A stretch of 64,000 nucleotides of DNA from Mycobacterium europaeum (GCF_002102155.1 NZ_LQOU01000021.1:1-64000), one strand, 5' to 3'. Positions 44,104-53,738 are shown, counted from the stretch's first letter. Numbers and translations are program-made. Notes: a model not told the origin generated them from the sequence alone.

Positions 44104-44469
44104 CTAGGCCTTTTCCGCACCCACCAGCCAGGCGATTACGTCATAAAAAGCAGGGCCGTCGGTGGCGGTTATCCTTCTGCACGAGACAAAGCTCGACTCG
44201 CTAGGTGCGAGATTGTAGACATAGCGATCGTTGAACTGCTCTCCACCTTTAGTGCGTTGAACCGCTACGGTCGCGCGGATCGGAAAATCCTTCGAGGCGT
44301 TGATCACATGCCAGGAGAAAAAGCCGCCGCAAGCGTTGTCCGGCCAGCTCTCCACCGAAGACAGGTGGTTTGGGGCAACAGTATCGGCGAACGCGAATCC
44401 CGGCGGGCCGACGATCGGAACGCAAACGGTGAGTAAAGCAATACCTTTAGCGATGCATCTCACGATCAT
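44104..44469 (-). CDS. Small secreted protein of unknown function
   Basis: From ATG 44469 the product is 121 residues with a signal peptide (MIVRCIAKGIALLTVCVPIV to about GFAFA) and a likely cleavage before DTVAPN. The mature part of about 90 residues has two cysteines (NACGGFFSW; SSFVSCRRI), which could pair outside the cell. GGAG lies 4 bases before the ATG; ATG 44490 is the alternative. No family recognised. Base composition is less GC-rich than the neighbours, suggesting acquisition. Confidence 0.6.
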   Translation of the reverse strand: MIVRCIAKGIALLTVCVPIVGPPGFAFADTVAPNHLSSVESWPDNACGGFFSWHVINASKDFPIRATVAVQRTKGGEQFNDRYVYNLAPSESSFVSCRRITATDGPAFYDVIAWLVGAEKA

Positions 44470-44559
44470 GTTCTCCGATATTGAACCCATGCATCCTATC
44501 GCCGTAGGGCTTGAAGCGCTGATTAAATCGGGCGCTTTCATCGGCCTGACGGCCACGAG

Positions 44560-46077
44560 TTAGAACGGTGGCGGATCGTTCTCGCCTGGCGGTGCGGGCC
44601 CGGTTTGCGTGATTTGGGCGGCTTGGCGGGTTTGGCGGTTGTGGTGGCGTTCGGTGGCGATGCGGGTGGCGCGGTCTTGGGCGCGGGTGCGGCGGCGTCG
44701 GGGCATCATGGCGGTGCGTTCGGCGCAGTAGTCCTGCGCGGCTGGGTCGGCTGGGGCGGCGGGCAGCGCCGCGGTGGGTGCGCACAGGCTGGGGAACAGC
44801 AGGGCGCTGCCCGGTGTGGTGACGTAGCTGTGCCCGGTGTGTAGCCGCCAGATCACACTGCCGTCGGGCAGTTGTTCGTCGCGCCAGCCCCAGAAGGTCT
44901 TGAGCAAATGATGTAGCCGGCACAGGCATTTGAGGTTCGACGCGTGCGTGACCCCGCCGGAGCTGTAGGCGACGGTGTGGTCGATGTCGCAGCCCGACGC
45001 GGGCTGGTCACAGCCCGGCGCCCGACACGTCAGATCCCGGCACCGCACGAAATCGGCCAACGCTTTCGAGGGCACATAGCCCTGCTCCGGTGCGGCGTCC
45101 GCGGGGTGGATCAGCGGCACCAGCTTGGCCGAGGCGGCCAACTCGGCGATCAGCTCGGGTGGGATCAGCCCGTCGGCACCCAGCTCGCAGCCCGGGGCGG
45201 CCCCGTCGCGCCCGTCGAGGGCGCCCTGTTCGGCGAGCACATGGATCACCACCGGGCCCACCGGCGCGCGGGTACCGGCGGTGCAGTCGGTGCGCCCGCA
45301 GCGGCAGCCCAGCCGATCGGCGCCGGCGGCCAGCGCCCCCAGCGCGTCGGCGCGGCGCTGGGTGTGGCTGCGCGGATCATGCGCACACACCGTGGCCGCC
45401 AACGCGTTCAGCCGTGCCTCCAACGCGTGGGCGTCCGGGCTGAACAGCACACCCTCGAGGCGGGCAAGGCCCTCGCCCATGTCGGCGATCCACACCTCGC
45501 GGCCCGCCGCGCGCTCCCGACGCCGCCGCACCGCATCGGCATCGGCGGCCGCCACGATCTTGTCCACCCGCGCGGCCACCCGCGCCGGGGTCAGCGACGG
45601 CCAGCGCCCCACCACAGCCGCCAACTGCCCATCCACCACCGCCAGCACCGCGGGGTCGGTGAGCAAATCGGTGCGATACACCAGCGTCTGCGCCATCCGA
45701 ACATCGATATCCCCGGCAGCGAACACCTCAGCCACCCGCGGCAACCGCTCCCGCAGCGCCCGGGCATAGCGCACCCGGCCGGCCGCCAACCCTTGGCCGA
45801 TCCCCAACTGCGCAGCCACCTCCGCGGCCACCGCCGCCTCGGTATCCACCGCCCAGTCCTCGGTCTCCCCACACCGGGACAACCGATAGGCGAACAACTC
45901 CCCAATCGCCGCCAACTGCGCGGCCGCCGCCCGATTCTCCAGCCGCGCAAAACGCGAGACCCGCTCCAGCAGCGCCGAAGACTCCACCGTCTTCGACGGA
46001 CACCGCCGCTCGAAGAGCTCATCGAGCTCGGCGATCACCGCCGCCGACACCCCGGGATCGAACATACATTCGATCAT
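44560..46077 (-). CDS. DUF222 / HNH endonuclease protein (13E12 repeat family)
   Basis: The 505-residue protein has an N-terminal DUF222 helical domain (ELDELFERRCPSKTVESSAL, with LENRAAAAQLAAIGELFAYR) and a C-terminal HNH nuclease core RCRDLTCRAPGC, then CDIDHTVAYSSGGVTHASNL and CLCRLHHLLKTFWGW. The tail is low-complexity, Arg/Pro/Gln-rich. These genes are dispersed repeats in mycobacterial genomes (REP13E12 in M. tuberculosis, one copy of which hosts phiRv1). The role is unknown. It looks full length. Confidence 0.92.
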   Translation of the reverse strand: MIECMFDPGVSAAVIAELDELFERRCPSKTVESSALLERVSRFARLENRAAAAQLAAIGELFAYRLSRCGETEDWAVDTEAAVAAEVAAQLGIGQGLAAGRVRYARALRERLPRVAEVFAAGDIDVRMAQTLVYRTDLLTDPAVLAVVDGQLAAVVGRWPSLTPARVAARVDKIVAAADADAVRRRRERAAGREVWIADMGEGLARLEGVLFSPDAHALEARLNALAATVCAHDPRSHTQRRADALGALAAGADRLGCRCGRTDCTAGTRAPVGPVVIHVLAEQGALDGRDGAAPGCELGADGLIPPELIAELAASAKLVPLIHPADAAPEQGYVPSKALADFVRCRDLTCRAPGCDQPASGCDIDHTVAYSSGGVTHASNLKCLCRLHHLLKTFWGWRDEQLPDGSVIWRLHTGHSYVTTPGSALLFPSLCAPTAALPAAPADPAAQDYCAERTAMMPRRRRTRAQDRATRIATERHHNRQTRQAAQITQTGPAPPGENDPPPF

Positions 46078-46105
46078 GCCACCAGCCTACGACCAAACTC
46101 GTCGG

Positions 46106-47086
46106 CTAGTCTCCCTGGCGCACCCACGAGAAGATGTACAGGCTCATCGCCGTCACCAGCGCTAGCAGCACCCACTGCACCAGGGCCTGGTCGATCCATG
46201 AACCGGGCGGTGGACTGCCGGGAAGGATGTTGCGCAGCGGTACGACGGCGAACAGCATCGCGGCGTACCACGTGCCGAACGGCGGCACGAACTTCCGCCT
46301 GCCCATCGCCATCGGAATGGCCACCAACAGCGCCAAGGTCGGCAGCGCCATCAGGACAAGGCAGATGACCAGGTCGAAGACAAGCGGCCCGTCGGCCCTC
46401 TCCAGGGTGATGACCACGTTGCCGGTGTCCATGGACCGCGAAGTCCGAAGTCCGCTCGGGTCGCGGACGCGCTCGACATTGATGTTCCAACCGTCCAACG
46501 ATCCGGTTACCTCGACGATGGCCGGTACCTTCTTGCGATTGTCACCGGACCCCACGAACGCGTCGGCCGCGATCGGCTCGGTCTTGTACTTGTCGAATGG
46601 CCAGTTCCGCGGATTGCCATGCGCCTCGATGGTGGTGGTGAGTTGCGCCGGCGCCTTCCCCTTGGGGTAGGCCAGGTCCCCGAGGTCGCTCGTCGGATAC
46701 AGCCGCACGGCGACGTCGTTGCCCAGCACGTCGAATCGTGGGTCGTACTGCGCAACCCCCGGATAAACGAGCACGTTCACGGTCAGGCGATTGGCGACGG
46801 GTTTCAGCTCCTCGACGCGCAGCTGCACGATGGTGGCGTCGCCCCCGCCCTGGCTGAGATCCAACGGAGGGAGCGGATCCGATTCCCGCTGCAACGCATG
46901 GACGCCGAGCAGCGAGAGCGCGTAGGTGATCACGACGGTTACCAGGATGGCCACACCGATCTCGATCTGCGACTTCTTCAACTTCGGCGGCTTGACCTTG
47001 GCCGCCGATTTCTTCTTCTTCTTCGGCGCCGCTGGCGCCGCGGCCGGCGCGCCGACAGGTGGTTGCGCCGGCGCCTCAGACGTCAT
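46106..47086 (-). CDS. DUF4436 membrane protein (Rv0713-like)
   Basis: The 326-residue protein starts with a Pro/Ala linker and a lysine cluster (APKKKKKSAAK), one membrane helix near residues 41-62, a large extracytoplasmic beta domain, then three C-terminal helices (VICLVLMALPTLALLVAIPM; FGTWYAAMLFAVVPLRNILP; LVQWVLLALVTAMSLYIFSW). This is the DUF4436 plan. Function is unknown. It is a paralogue of 49683-50618. ATG 47086 was chosen; ATG 47143 is possible. Confidence 0.88.
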   Translation of the reverse strand: MTSEAPAQPPVGAPAAAPAAPKKKKKSAAKVKPPKLKKSQIEIGVAILVTVVITYALSLLGVHALQRESDPLPPLDLSQGGGDATIVQLRVEELKPVANRLTVNVLVYPGVAQYDPRFDVLGNDVAVRLYPTSDLGDLAYPKGKAPAQLTTTIEAHGNPRNWPFDKYKTEPIAADAFVGSGDNRKKVPAIVEVTGSLDGWNINVERVRDPSGLRTSRSMDTGNVVITLERADGPLVFDLVICLVLMALPTLALLVAIPMAMGRRKFVPPFGTWYAAMLFAVVPLRNILPGSPPPGSWIDQALVQWVLLALVTAMSLYIFSWVRQGD

Positions 47087-47312
47087 CGGTCGACCGCCGC
47101 AACTGCTTGCTGGAGCCGTGCGGGTATGGCCGTCGAGGTCCACTGTGTCGGGGCACCACGTGGTGGGATGCTAGCGAACGGCCATCCTGGTCGCGCGGTG
47201 AATTCCCATGTCCGCCTGCACCTGGCGGTTCCGTCACCCGCTGGACATCCTCGGTTCACCCACTGGACGACGGCTCGCACCGGCGCCGGACGGCGACCCA
47301 GCGAACCGTTTG

Positions 47313-48203
47313 CTAGCGGGACTCCGGGTCCGCCACGCAGCGGAACCCGATGTGGGAGGTCGCCGAGTCCTGCGACTGCGGCGACCGGGCCGCCGGGCGG
47401 TAGCGGTGGCAATACTCCGCCGCGCACAGGTGCGAACCGCCTTTGAGCACTTGGTTGACCGAAGGATTCGGGGGTCCCGTTGGGGCGCAACAGGCCTTCG
47501 GCGACTGATCGAGCCGGTGGTGCGCGGAGAACTCGGTGGCGGTCCACTCCCACACGTTGCCGATCATGTCGAACAGGCCGAACCCGTTGGGCAGAAAGGT
47601 CCCCACCGGAGAAGTCCCCACCCAGCCGAGCGCACCTTCGTTGCGATAGGGAAAGTCGCCCTGCCAGGTGTTGGCCATCAGCCGGCCATCGAGCCTGGCC
47701 TCGTCACCCCAGGGGTAGGTCGTTATGCTTCCGGCGCGCGCCGCATACTCCCATTCGGCTTCACTGGGCAGGCGGCGGGCCGCCCAGCGGGCGTAGGCCG
47801 CGGCGTCCGGATAGGCCACCTGTACCACTGGATGATCGGGGCGGCCCGTGATGTCGCTGTCCGGCCCGAACGGGTGGCGCCAGCTGGCCCCCGGCACCCA
47901 GTGCCACCATTGGCGCCAGTCACGCAGGTCCACCGGGCCCGGCGTCGGGCGAAATACCATGGCCCCCGGACACAGATCGCTGGGATCGGCGCCGGGGTAG
48001 AGCGCGGCGTCGATCGGTTGCTCGGCGACCGTCAGATAGCCCGTGGCCGCGACGAATTCGGCGAACTGCGCGTTGGTCACGGGGTGCCGCTCCATCGCAA
48101 ACGGGCCCACGGTGACGGTGTGGACGGGTACCTCTTCGGGATAGAAGCTCGTCGAGCCCATGCGGAATGACCCGCCGGGCAGCTCGACCAGCTCGGTAAG
48201 CAC
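47313..48203 (-). CDS. Formylglycine-generating enzyme (sulfatase maturase)
   Basis: The 296-residue FGE-sulfatase-domain protein oxidises the active-site Cys of sulfatases to formylglycine. It has LPGGSFRMGS, HPVTNAQFAEFVAATGY, RLPSEAEWEYAAR, NVWEWTATEF and the copper/catalytic Cys pair in KGGSHLCAAEYCHRYRPAAR, followed by SHIGFRC. The start is one of two adjacent GTG codons; GTG 48203 matches Rv0712 best. Its natural substrate AtsA is encoded 3 kb away on the same strand with CSPTR. Confidence 0.92.
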   Translation of the reverse strand: MLTELVELPGGSFRMGSTSFYPEEVPVHTVTVGPFAMERHPVTNAQFAEFVAATGYLTVAEQPIDAALYPGADPSDLCPGAMVFRPTPGPVDLRDWRQWWHWVPGASWRHPFGPDSDITGRPDHPVVQVAYPDAAAYARWAARRLPSEAEWEYAARAGSITTYPWGDEARLDGRLMANTWQGDFPYRNEGALGWVGTSPVGTFLPNGFGLFDMIGNVWEWTATEFSAHHRLDQSPKACCAPTGPPNPSVNQVLKGGSHLCAAEYCHRYRPAARSPQSQDSATSHIGFRCVADPESR

Positions 48204-48544
48204 CACCTCAGCGTAGGGCCACCGCGGACTGCCGGGTGACAACGGGAGGAACGCGCGCATGCGCGGATAACTGTCAGACAACCGCACAACCGGACACGTC
48301 GACGCAGGGCGACATGAACCGCCCTCCGCCCCAGGCGATAACGGCCGTGTGACGCCCGCCGTTCGCCCGGCCGAGCCAACCAGTTCACCTGAATTTGGTT
48401 TGCCTGCCGGTTCGATGACGGTAAGTCTCGACATGTGCCGAAAGGGGCGACGCTCCCGACCCCGCGCTCGCCGCCGGCGCCGGGCGCCATCGTCGTCGCC
48501 GCCGACACACCCCCCGGATCTGTTGCCGCAAGGAAATCATCGAA
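48204..48544. other. Intergenic region between FGE and pstS genes (341 bp)
   Basis: No supported gene is present. It must hold the divergent promoters of the FGE gene and pstS. A GTTCACC heptamer at 48383-48389 with a looser copy GTTTGCC at 48398-48404 could be a Pho-box-like site. AAGGAA at 48530-48535 is the pstS ribosome site. In-frame codons continue upstream of the FGE GTG, but without family similarity. Confidence 0.5.
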
Positions 48545-49672
48545 GTGAAGCGCAATCGATTGGCTGCCACCGTGAGCATGCTGGCCGCGGGCGCTCTGGC
48601 GCTTCAGGCATGCAGCAACGCTCCCGCCACTCTGCCGTATACCGCTGGGGCGAAGGTCAACTGCGGCGGTGACCAGAACTTGTCAGCCAGCGGATCGACC
48701 GCACAAGCCAACGCGATGAACCGGTTCATCGCCGCCTACACCAAGGCCTGCCCCGGGCAGAACCTCAACTACACGGCCAACGGGTCCGGTGCGGGAGTCG
48801 CCGATTTCCTGGCCGGCAAAACCGATTTCGCCGGATCCGACATACCGCTGACGCCCGACCAATACGCCGTGGCGAAACAGCGATGCGGTGGTGCCGACGC
48901 CTGGAACCTGCCCGTGGTGTTCGGCCCGCTGGCCATCACCTACAACCTCGCCGCGACCGATTCCTTGGTGCTTGACGGGCCCACGCTGGCCAAGATCTTC
49001 AACGGAACCATCACGCGCTGGGACGATCCGGCCCTCACCGCGCTCAACGCCTCCATGCCGGCCGAGGACATCCACGTCATCTACCGCAGTGACGCCTCGG
49101 GCACCACCGACAACTTCCAGTCCTATCTGCAGGCCGTGTCCGGAGGGGCGTGGAACAAGGGCACGGGCAAGGCGTTCAACGGCGGCGTGGGAAACGGTGC
49201 CGCGGGCAACGCCGGCACCGCCGCGCTGGTCAGAACCACCGAGGGCGCGATCAGCTACAACGAGCTGTCGTTCGCGCTGAAGGAAGGGCTTTTCGCCGCG
49301 GAGATCAAGACGCCGGCCAGCCGCAGGTCGTTGCGGCCGGTGCGGATCGGCGCCGACGCGGTCGGCAAGACCATTTCCGGCGCCAAAGTCATCGGCGAGG
49401 GCAACAACCTCGTGCTCGACCTCTCGGCGTTCTATAACCCGGCCCAACCCGACGTCTACCCGATCGTGTTGGCCACGTATGAGATCGTCTGTTCGACCTA
49501 TCCCAGCGCCGACGTGGCCAAGGCGGTCAGGGCGTTCCTGCAGGCGGCGATCGGTCCCGGCCAGGTCGACCTCGCGAAGATCGGCTACATCCCGCTATCG
49601 GTGGACTTCCGGGCACGGGTCTCGAGCGCCGTCGACGCGATCGGCCCCGGCGACACATCGAGTTCGGAGTAG
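48545..49672 (+). CDS. pstS: Phosphate-binding lipoprotein PstS
   Basis: The 375-residue protein has a lipoprotein signal with lipobox ALQAC (Cys23) and the PstS fold: LSASGSTAQANAMNRFI, NYTANGSGAGVADFLAGKTDFAGSD (given here as the core NGSGAGVADF and TDFAGSD), IYRSDASGTTDNFQSYL and GAISYNELSFAL. It captures phosphate outside the membrane for an ABC importer, but no pstCAB is present here. It may feed another Pst system. The GTG start follows AAGGAA. It is absent at this place in M. tuberculosis. Confidence 0.92.
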   Translation: MKRNRLAATVSMLAAGALALQACSNAPATLPYTAGAKVNCGGDQNLSASGSTAQANAMNRFIAAYTKACPGQNLNYTANGSGAGVADFLAGKTDFAGSDIPLTPDQYAVAKQRCGGADAWNLPVVFGPLAITYNLAATDSLVLDGPTLAKIFNGTITRWDDPALTALNASMPAEDIHVIYRSDASGTTDNFQSYLQAVSGGAWNKGTGKAFNGGVGNGAAGNAGTAALVRTTEGAISYNELSFALKEGLFAAEIKTPASRRSLRPVRIGADAVGKTISGAKVIGEGNNLVLDLSAFYNPAQPDVYPIVLATYEIVCSTYPSADVAKAVRAFLQAAIGPGQVDLAKIGYIPLSVDFRARVSSAVDAIGPGDTSSSE

Positions 49673-49682
49673 CCGCCGGCCG

Positions 49683-50618
49683 CTAGGCCTTCTTCGGCGC
49701 CTTTTTCTCCCGGAACCGCCACCAGGCGACGATGAACAGCGACATCGCGGTGACCAGTCCGATCAACACCCACAGCACGATGGCCTGGTCGATCCACGAA
49801 CCCGGTGGCGGAGAACCCGGGAGGAAGTTGCGCAACGGAACGACGGCGAACAGCATCGCCGCGAACCACGTTCCGAACGGCGGCAGGAACGTGGTCCGCC
49901 CCAGCGCCATCGGAATGGCCACCCACAACGCCAGCACCGGCAATGCGATGAGGACCAGACAGATGCCGACGTCGAAGATCAACTGCCCTTTGGACCGCTG
50001 CAGGGTGACGATCACGTTGTCCTGGACGTCCGGGTTTGGGTCTTCCGGATCGTGGACGCGCGTCACGGTGGCGTCCCAGCCGTCCAGCTTTCCGGTCACC
50101 TCCACCCGCGCGGCGGCCTTGTCGCGGTTCTGGCCCGAACCGGTGAACACGTCGGCCGCAAGGACTTCGGTCCGGTACGAGTCGAACGGCCAGTTACCGG
50201 GATCGCCGTGGGCGACGAGGCCGGTGCTGACTTGAGCGGGCGCCTTGCCCACCGGGTACTGCAAGTCCCCCAGATCGTTCTCCGGGTACAAGCGCACGGC
50301 CGCGTCGGTCGTCAGCACACCGAAGTTCTTGTCGTACAGCGAGTCCTTCGGGTAGACAAGCACGTTCACCGTCAGACGGTTCGCGACGGTATCCAGCTTC
50401 TCGAGGTGGACCTGCACGACGCTGTCCTCGGCCTCGAGCTTGCTGAAATCCACCGGGGGCAACGCGGGCGACGACTTTGCCAGCAGGTGCACGGCGATCA
50501 GCGACAGCACATAGATGACGATGACGGCCACGACAATGCCGAAACTGATCGCGATTTGCCGACCCCGGGGGGCGGCCGGCGCCGGCGGCGCGGGGGGAGC
50601 CGGGGTCCCGGCGGTCAT
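49683..50618 (-). CDS. DUF4436 membrane protein, second copy
   Basis: The 311-residue protein has the same layout as 46106-47086: a Pro/Ala N-tail, one helix (residues 21-45), an outside domain (KLDTVANRLTVNVLVYPKDS) and three helices ending LVTAMSLFIVAWWRF. Identity to the first copy is evident by eye, especially FGTWFAAMLFAVVPLRN and SPPPGSWIDQA. It lacks the lysine cluster. It converges on pstS (10 bp between stops). Duplication around the FGE/pstS pair is likely. Confidence 0.88.
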   Translation of the reverse strand: MTAGTPAPPAPPAPAAPRGRQIAISFGIVVAVIVIYVLSLIAVHLLAKSSPALPPVDFSKLEAEDSVVQVHLEKLDTVANRLTVNVLVYPKDSLYDKNFGVLTTDAAVRLYPENDLGDLQYPVGKAPAQVSTGLVAHGDPGNWPFDSYRTEVLAADVFTGSGQNRDKAAARVEVTGKLDGWDATVTRVHDPEDPNPDVQDNVIVTLQRSKGQLIFDVGICLVLIALPVLALWVAIPMALGRTTFLPPFGTWFAAMLFAVVPLRNFLPGSPPPGSWIDQAIVLWVLIGLVTAMSLFIVAWWRFREKKAPKKA

Positions 50619-50661
50619 TGAGGCATCACGGGCCAGATGCTAGCAGTGACAATGACAATTT

Positions 50662-51356
50662 TCAGGGGACAGTGACGGCGAAGTCCTGCATTACCGTGGA
50701 TTTCGCCGCCTCGAAACCCGGGGCTTTGCCGGGCCCCTGCAGATGGACGGCGACCAGATACGCCTGGGTGTTGGTCCAGATGTGGGTGATGCGGTCGGCG
50801 AATTCGTTTGCTCCGGTCCCGCCACCGGTGCCGTTGAGCAGCTGGCTGCTGTAGCCGCAGAACTGGGCGGCCGTGACGGTGACCTTGACGTTCGGGTTGG
50901 CCGTGCGCAAGTCGCTGGCATAACGCAGGAAAGCCCCGCCCGGGTCGAGGTCGGTGCGCGCGATGGTCACCCGCACCGACATGCCGTCCGGCCCGGTCGC
51001 CGTCAACGCCACGTCACCGGTTCCCGGGGCGGAACTCCAGCCGTCCGGCAGAGGAACTGTGAGCACCGGCGCCACCGGGTCGGCCACCGAGGCCTTGGTC
51101 ATGGAGCCGCTATTCGGCGGCGGGAAGCACACCAGGGCATTGGGCGGAATGTGATCGGGCAGAGTCGTTTCGACGCCGGGACCGGCTCGGCCGGGTCGGA
51201 CAGGCGCGTGGTCGAGGTCGTCGACGGGGCGGTGTGACCGATCGCGGTGCCGCCGGTGGTCTTCTCGCATCCCACCGCCGGGAGGGCCAGCAAGCACAGC
51301 GTCAGGACTTCAGTCGCGCGAAAACGCGAGCGCAATTTCGGCTTCCACGTCCACAT
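50662..51356 (-). pseudogene. Lipoprotein (LpqN-like) broken by a one-base frameshift
   Basis: One frame encodes a lipoprotein signal, VLTLCLLALPAVGC, with a Thr/Ser linker (TAPSTTSTTRLSDPAEPVP). The next frame continues with ETTLPDHIPPNALVCFPPPN and about 150 residues of mature protein (VPLPDGWSSAPGTGD to FAVTVP) resembling the mycobacterial LpqN group. The switch falls near 51168-51190 and needs one base to be restored. No slippery heptamer is visible. It is either a true pseudogene or a sequence error. The start could be ATG 51356 (overlapping atsA) or TTG 51335. Confidence 0.7.
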
Positions 51357-53670
51357 AGGGCCGCCCGGACAGGTCGACGGTGACTTGCGTGATGGTGCCG
51401 CCGGTGAACGAGAACGGCGCCTTGTAGCGGCTGCACACCGCCGAGCCGCCGTTGCGCCCAACCGTGATGCCGGCCCCGGCGATCCCGAACGTCCCGGGAT
51501 GCGTCTGCACGTCGGCGAGGGTGCCGACCACGTCGTCGTCGATGAACAACGTGACGTCGCCGAGCGGCGTGTGGCTGTCCGGCACGGTTCCGGTCCGCGA
51601 ATAACTCACGCCGAGCAGATGCCTACCCAGCGGCACCGCGACCGACGACGACACGGCCTGCCGGCGCTCGCCCAGGAAGTTGTAGACGTAGTGCAGGCGT
51701 CCGTCCTGGATGAACAGCACGTGCCCGCCGTGCGCGCCGCCCTGCTTGAAGAGCACCCCCTCCGCGCCGGTGGTGTCCACGCTCACCTCGGCCAGCACCG
51801 AGAAGGACCGCCCCCGGATTTCGGCGCCCGCGCCGATGCTGACGTCCGCGCAGTCGGGATAGTAGACATAGCTTGACCGTTCACCGACGAGGTACGGGCG
51901 GAACCGCATCATCGTCTCCATGATGTTCAGGTCCGAAAGCGGTAGCCCGTTGTATTTGGCGGCTTCGGAGAACCACAGCGCCTTGAGTTCCTCGAGCTTG
52001 TCCGGGCGTTGGGCGGCCAGGTCGTGGCACTGGCTGCGGTCGGCCTCGATGTGGAACAGCTCCCAGCGGTCGGTGTCGAAATGCGACCACCCGGCCGGTG
52101 TGGCCGCATGGATGGTGTTGGCGAACCAGCCCTGATGCCAGATCCCGCGGGTGCCGAGCATCGAGTAGAACTGGGTCTGCTTCCCGGTGTCGGCGGCCGG
52201 ATCGGCAAGGGCGGCTTTGAAACTCACACCGTCGAGGGGCTTTTGTGTGATGCCCCGGACGGTTTCGGGCGGCGTCATGCCCAGCAGGTCGTAGACCGTG
52301 GGGGTGATGTCGCAGACGTTGACGTAGGTGTCGCGGATCTCTCCATGGGCCGCAATCCCATTGGGCCAGGAGATGATCGCCGTGTCGGCGATGCCGCCCT
52401 CGTGCGACGCGTACCGCTTGTACAGCTTGTACGGGGTGTTGAAGGCCATCGCCCAGCCGATGGGGTAATGGTTGTAGGTCTCCGGGCCGCCGAGCTGGTC
52501 GAAGAGCTTCATGCTCTCTTCGACGGTGTCGATGTAGCCGTTGAAGAACTTGCCCTCGTTCACCGACCCGTTCGGGCCGCCCTCCCCGCTGGCGCCGTTG
52601 TCGGAGATCACCACGATGATGGTGTTGTCCAGCTGATTGGATTCCTCCAAATAGTCGAGGATCCGGCCGATTTGGGCGTCGGTGTAGCTCAGGAAGCCGG
52701 CGAACACCTCGGCCATGCGGGAGAACAGCTTCTTCTCGTCATCGCCCAGCGAGTCCCACGGCCGCACCGTGTCCTGCAGGGGCCAGGGCTCGCCCTGCGG
52801 CCCCGTGACGTCCGCGTACGGGTTGACCGGCGACAGTTCGGTGTCGGGCGGCACGATGCCCATCGACTTCTGTCTTTCCAGCACGACCTCGCGGTAGGCC
52901 TCGTAGCCCATGTCGAACTCGCCGGCGTAGCGGTCGGCCCATTCTTTGAAGACGTGGTGCGGCGCGTGGCCTGCGCCGGGGCACACGTAGCTGAACCACG
53001 GCTTGTCGGGGGCGATCACCTTGGCGTCACGGATGAACTCGATGGTCTTGTCGGCGATGTCCTTCGAGAGGTGATAGCCGTCTTCGGGTGTGCCCGGGGG
53101 GTTGACCGGGTGGTTGTCGTACACCAGGTCGGGATACCACTGGTCGGTCTCGCCACCGAGGAAACCGTAGAACCGCTCGAAGCCGCGCGACACCGGCCAA
53201 TGCCGTTTGGTCGACGCGAGATTGGACTCCTCGAGCGGTGTCAGGTGCCACTTACCGACGCAGTACGTGTTGTAGCCGCGCTCGGCGAGCACTTCGGAGA
53301 GCAGCGCCGTGTCGAACGGGATCCGACCGTTGGCGTTGGGGAAGGCGTCGGTGAATTCCTCGATGGTGGCCATGCCGACCGTGGTGGCGTTGCGGCCGGT
53401 CAACAACGACGCCCGGGTCGGTGAGCACAGCGCGGTGGTGTGGAATTGCGACAGCCGAACGCCGCGCTCCGCAACGCGGGTCATCGCGGGCATCTCGACC
53501 AGCCCGCCGAAACAGTCCCACGTCGCAATGCCGGTGTCGTCCCAGACCAGGTACAGGATGTTCGGCGAATTCTCCGGCGCGGTCGGCGCGGCGTAGGGGC
53601 CCCAGTCCGGCTCGGAGTCGCGGATATCCAGTTCGATCTTGCCTTGAAAGCCTCGGGAGTCAGTCGACAT
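51310..53670 (-). CDS. atsA: Arylsulfatase AtsA (type I, formylglycine sulfatase)
   Basis: The 786-residue sulfatase has the calcium aspartates in YLVWDDTGI (Asp44, Asp45), the formylglycine motif LCSPTRASLLTGR with Cys82 and Arg86, and ISDNGASGEGG for the other metal ligands. The length matches Rv0711 (787). It hydrolyses sulfate esters; maturation needs the FGE encoded at 47313-48203. No signal peptide is seen, so it is probably cytosolic. A C-terminal beta domain follows the catalytic domain. Confidence 0.95.
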   Translation of the reverse strand: MSTDSRGFQGKIELDIRDSEPDWGPYAAPTAPENSPNILYLVWDDTGIATWDCFGGLVEMPAMTRVAERGVRLSQFHTTALCSPTRASLLTGRNATTVGMATIEEFTDAFPNANGRIPFDTALLSEVLAERGYNTYCVGKWHLTPLEESNLASTKRHWPVSRGFERFYGFLGGETDQWYPDLVYDNHPVNPPGTPEDGYHLSKDIADKTIEFIRDAKVIAPDKPWFSYVCPGAGHAPHHVFKEWADRYAGEFDMGYEAYREVVLERQKSMGIVPPDTELSPVNPYADVTGPQGEPWPLQDTVRPWDSLGDDEKKLFSRMAEVFAGFLSYTDAQIGRILDYLEESNQLDNTIIVVISDNGASGEGGPNGSVNEGKFFNGYIDTVEESMKLFDQLGGPETYNHYPIGWAMAFNTPYKLYKRYASHEGGIADTAIISWPNGIAAHGEIRDTYVNVCDITPTVYDLLGMTPPETVRGITQKPLDGVSFKAALADPAADTGKQTQFYSMLGTRGIWHQGWFANTIHAATPAGWSHFDTDRWELFHIEADRSQCHDLAAQRPDKLEELKALWFSEAAKYNGLPLSDLNIMETMMRFRPYLVGERSSYVYYPDCADVSIGAGAEIRGRSFSVLAEVSVDTTGAEGVLFKQGGAHGGHVLFIQDGRLHYVYNFLGERRQAVSSSVAVPLGRHLLGVSYSRTGTVPDSHTPLGDVTLFIDDDVVGTLADVQTHPGTFGIAGAGITVGRNGGSAVCSRYKAPFSFTGGTITQVTVDLSGRPYVDVEAEIALAFSRD

Positions 53671-53738
53671 TCGCCGAGCGTAGCGCGGCCGCGAAATTTC
53701 CGACCTCTTTTCGCGGTGGCGTTACGCTCGCGCAAAAC

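Noticed and set aside
44944..46368. 474-codon plus-strand open frame
   Set aside because: Antisense to the DUF222/HNH gene; composition is repetitive Arg/Pro/His.
51168..51190. Programmed -1 frameshift in the lipoprotein
   Set aside because: No X-XXY-YYZ heptamer or following hairpin was seen; a missing base is simpler.
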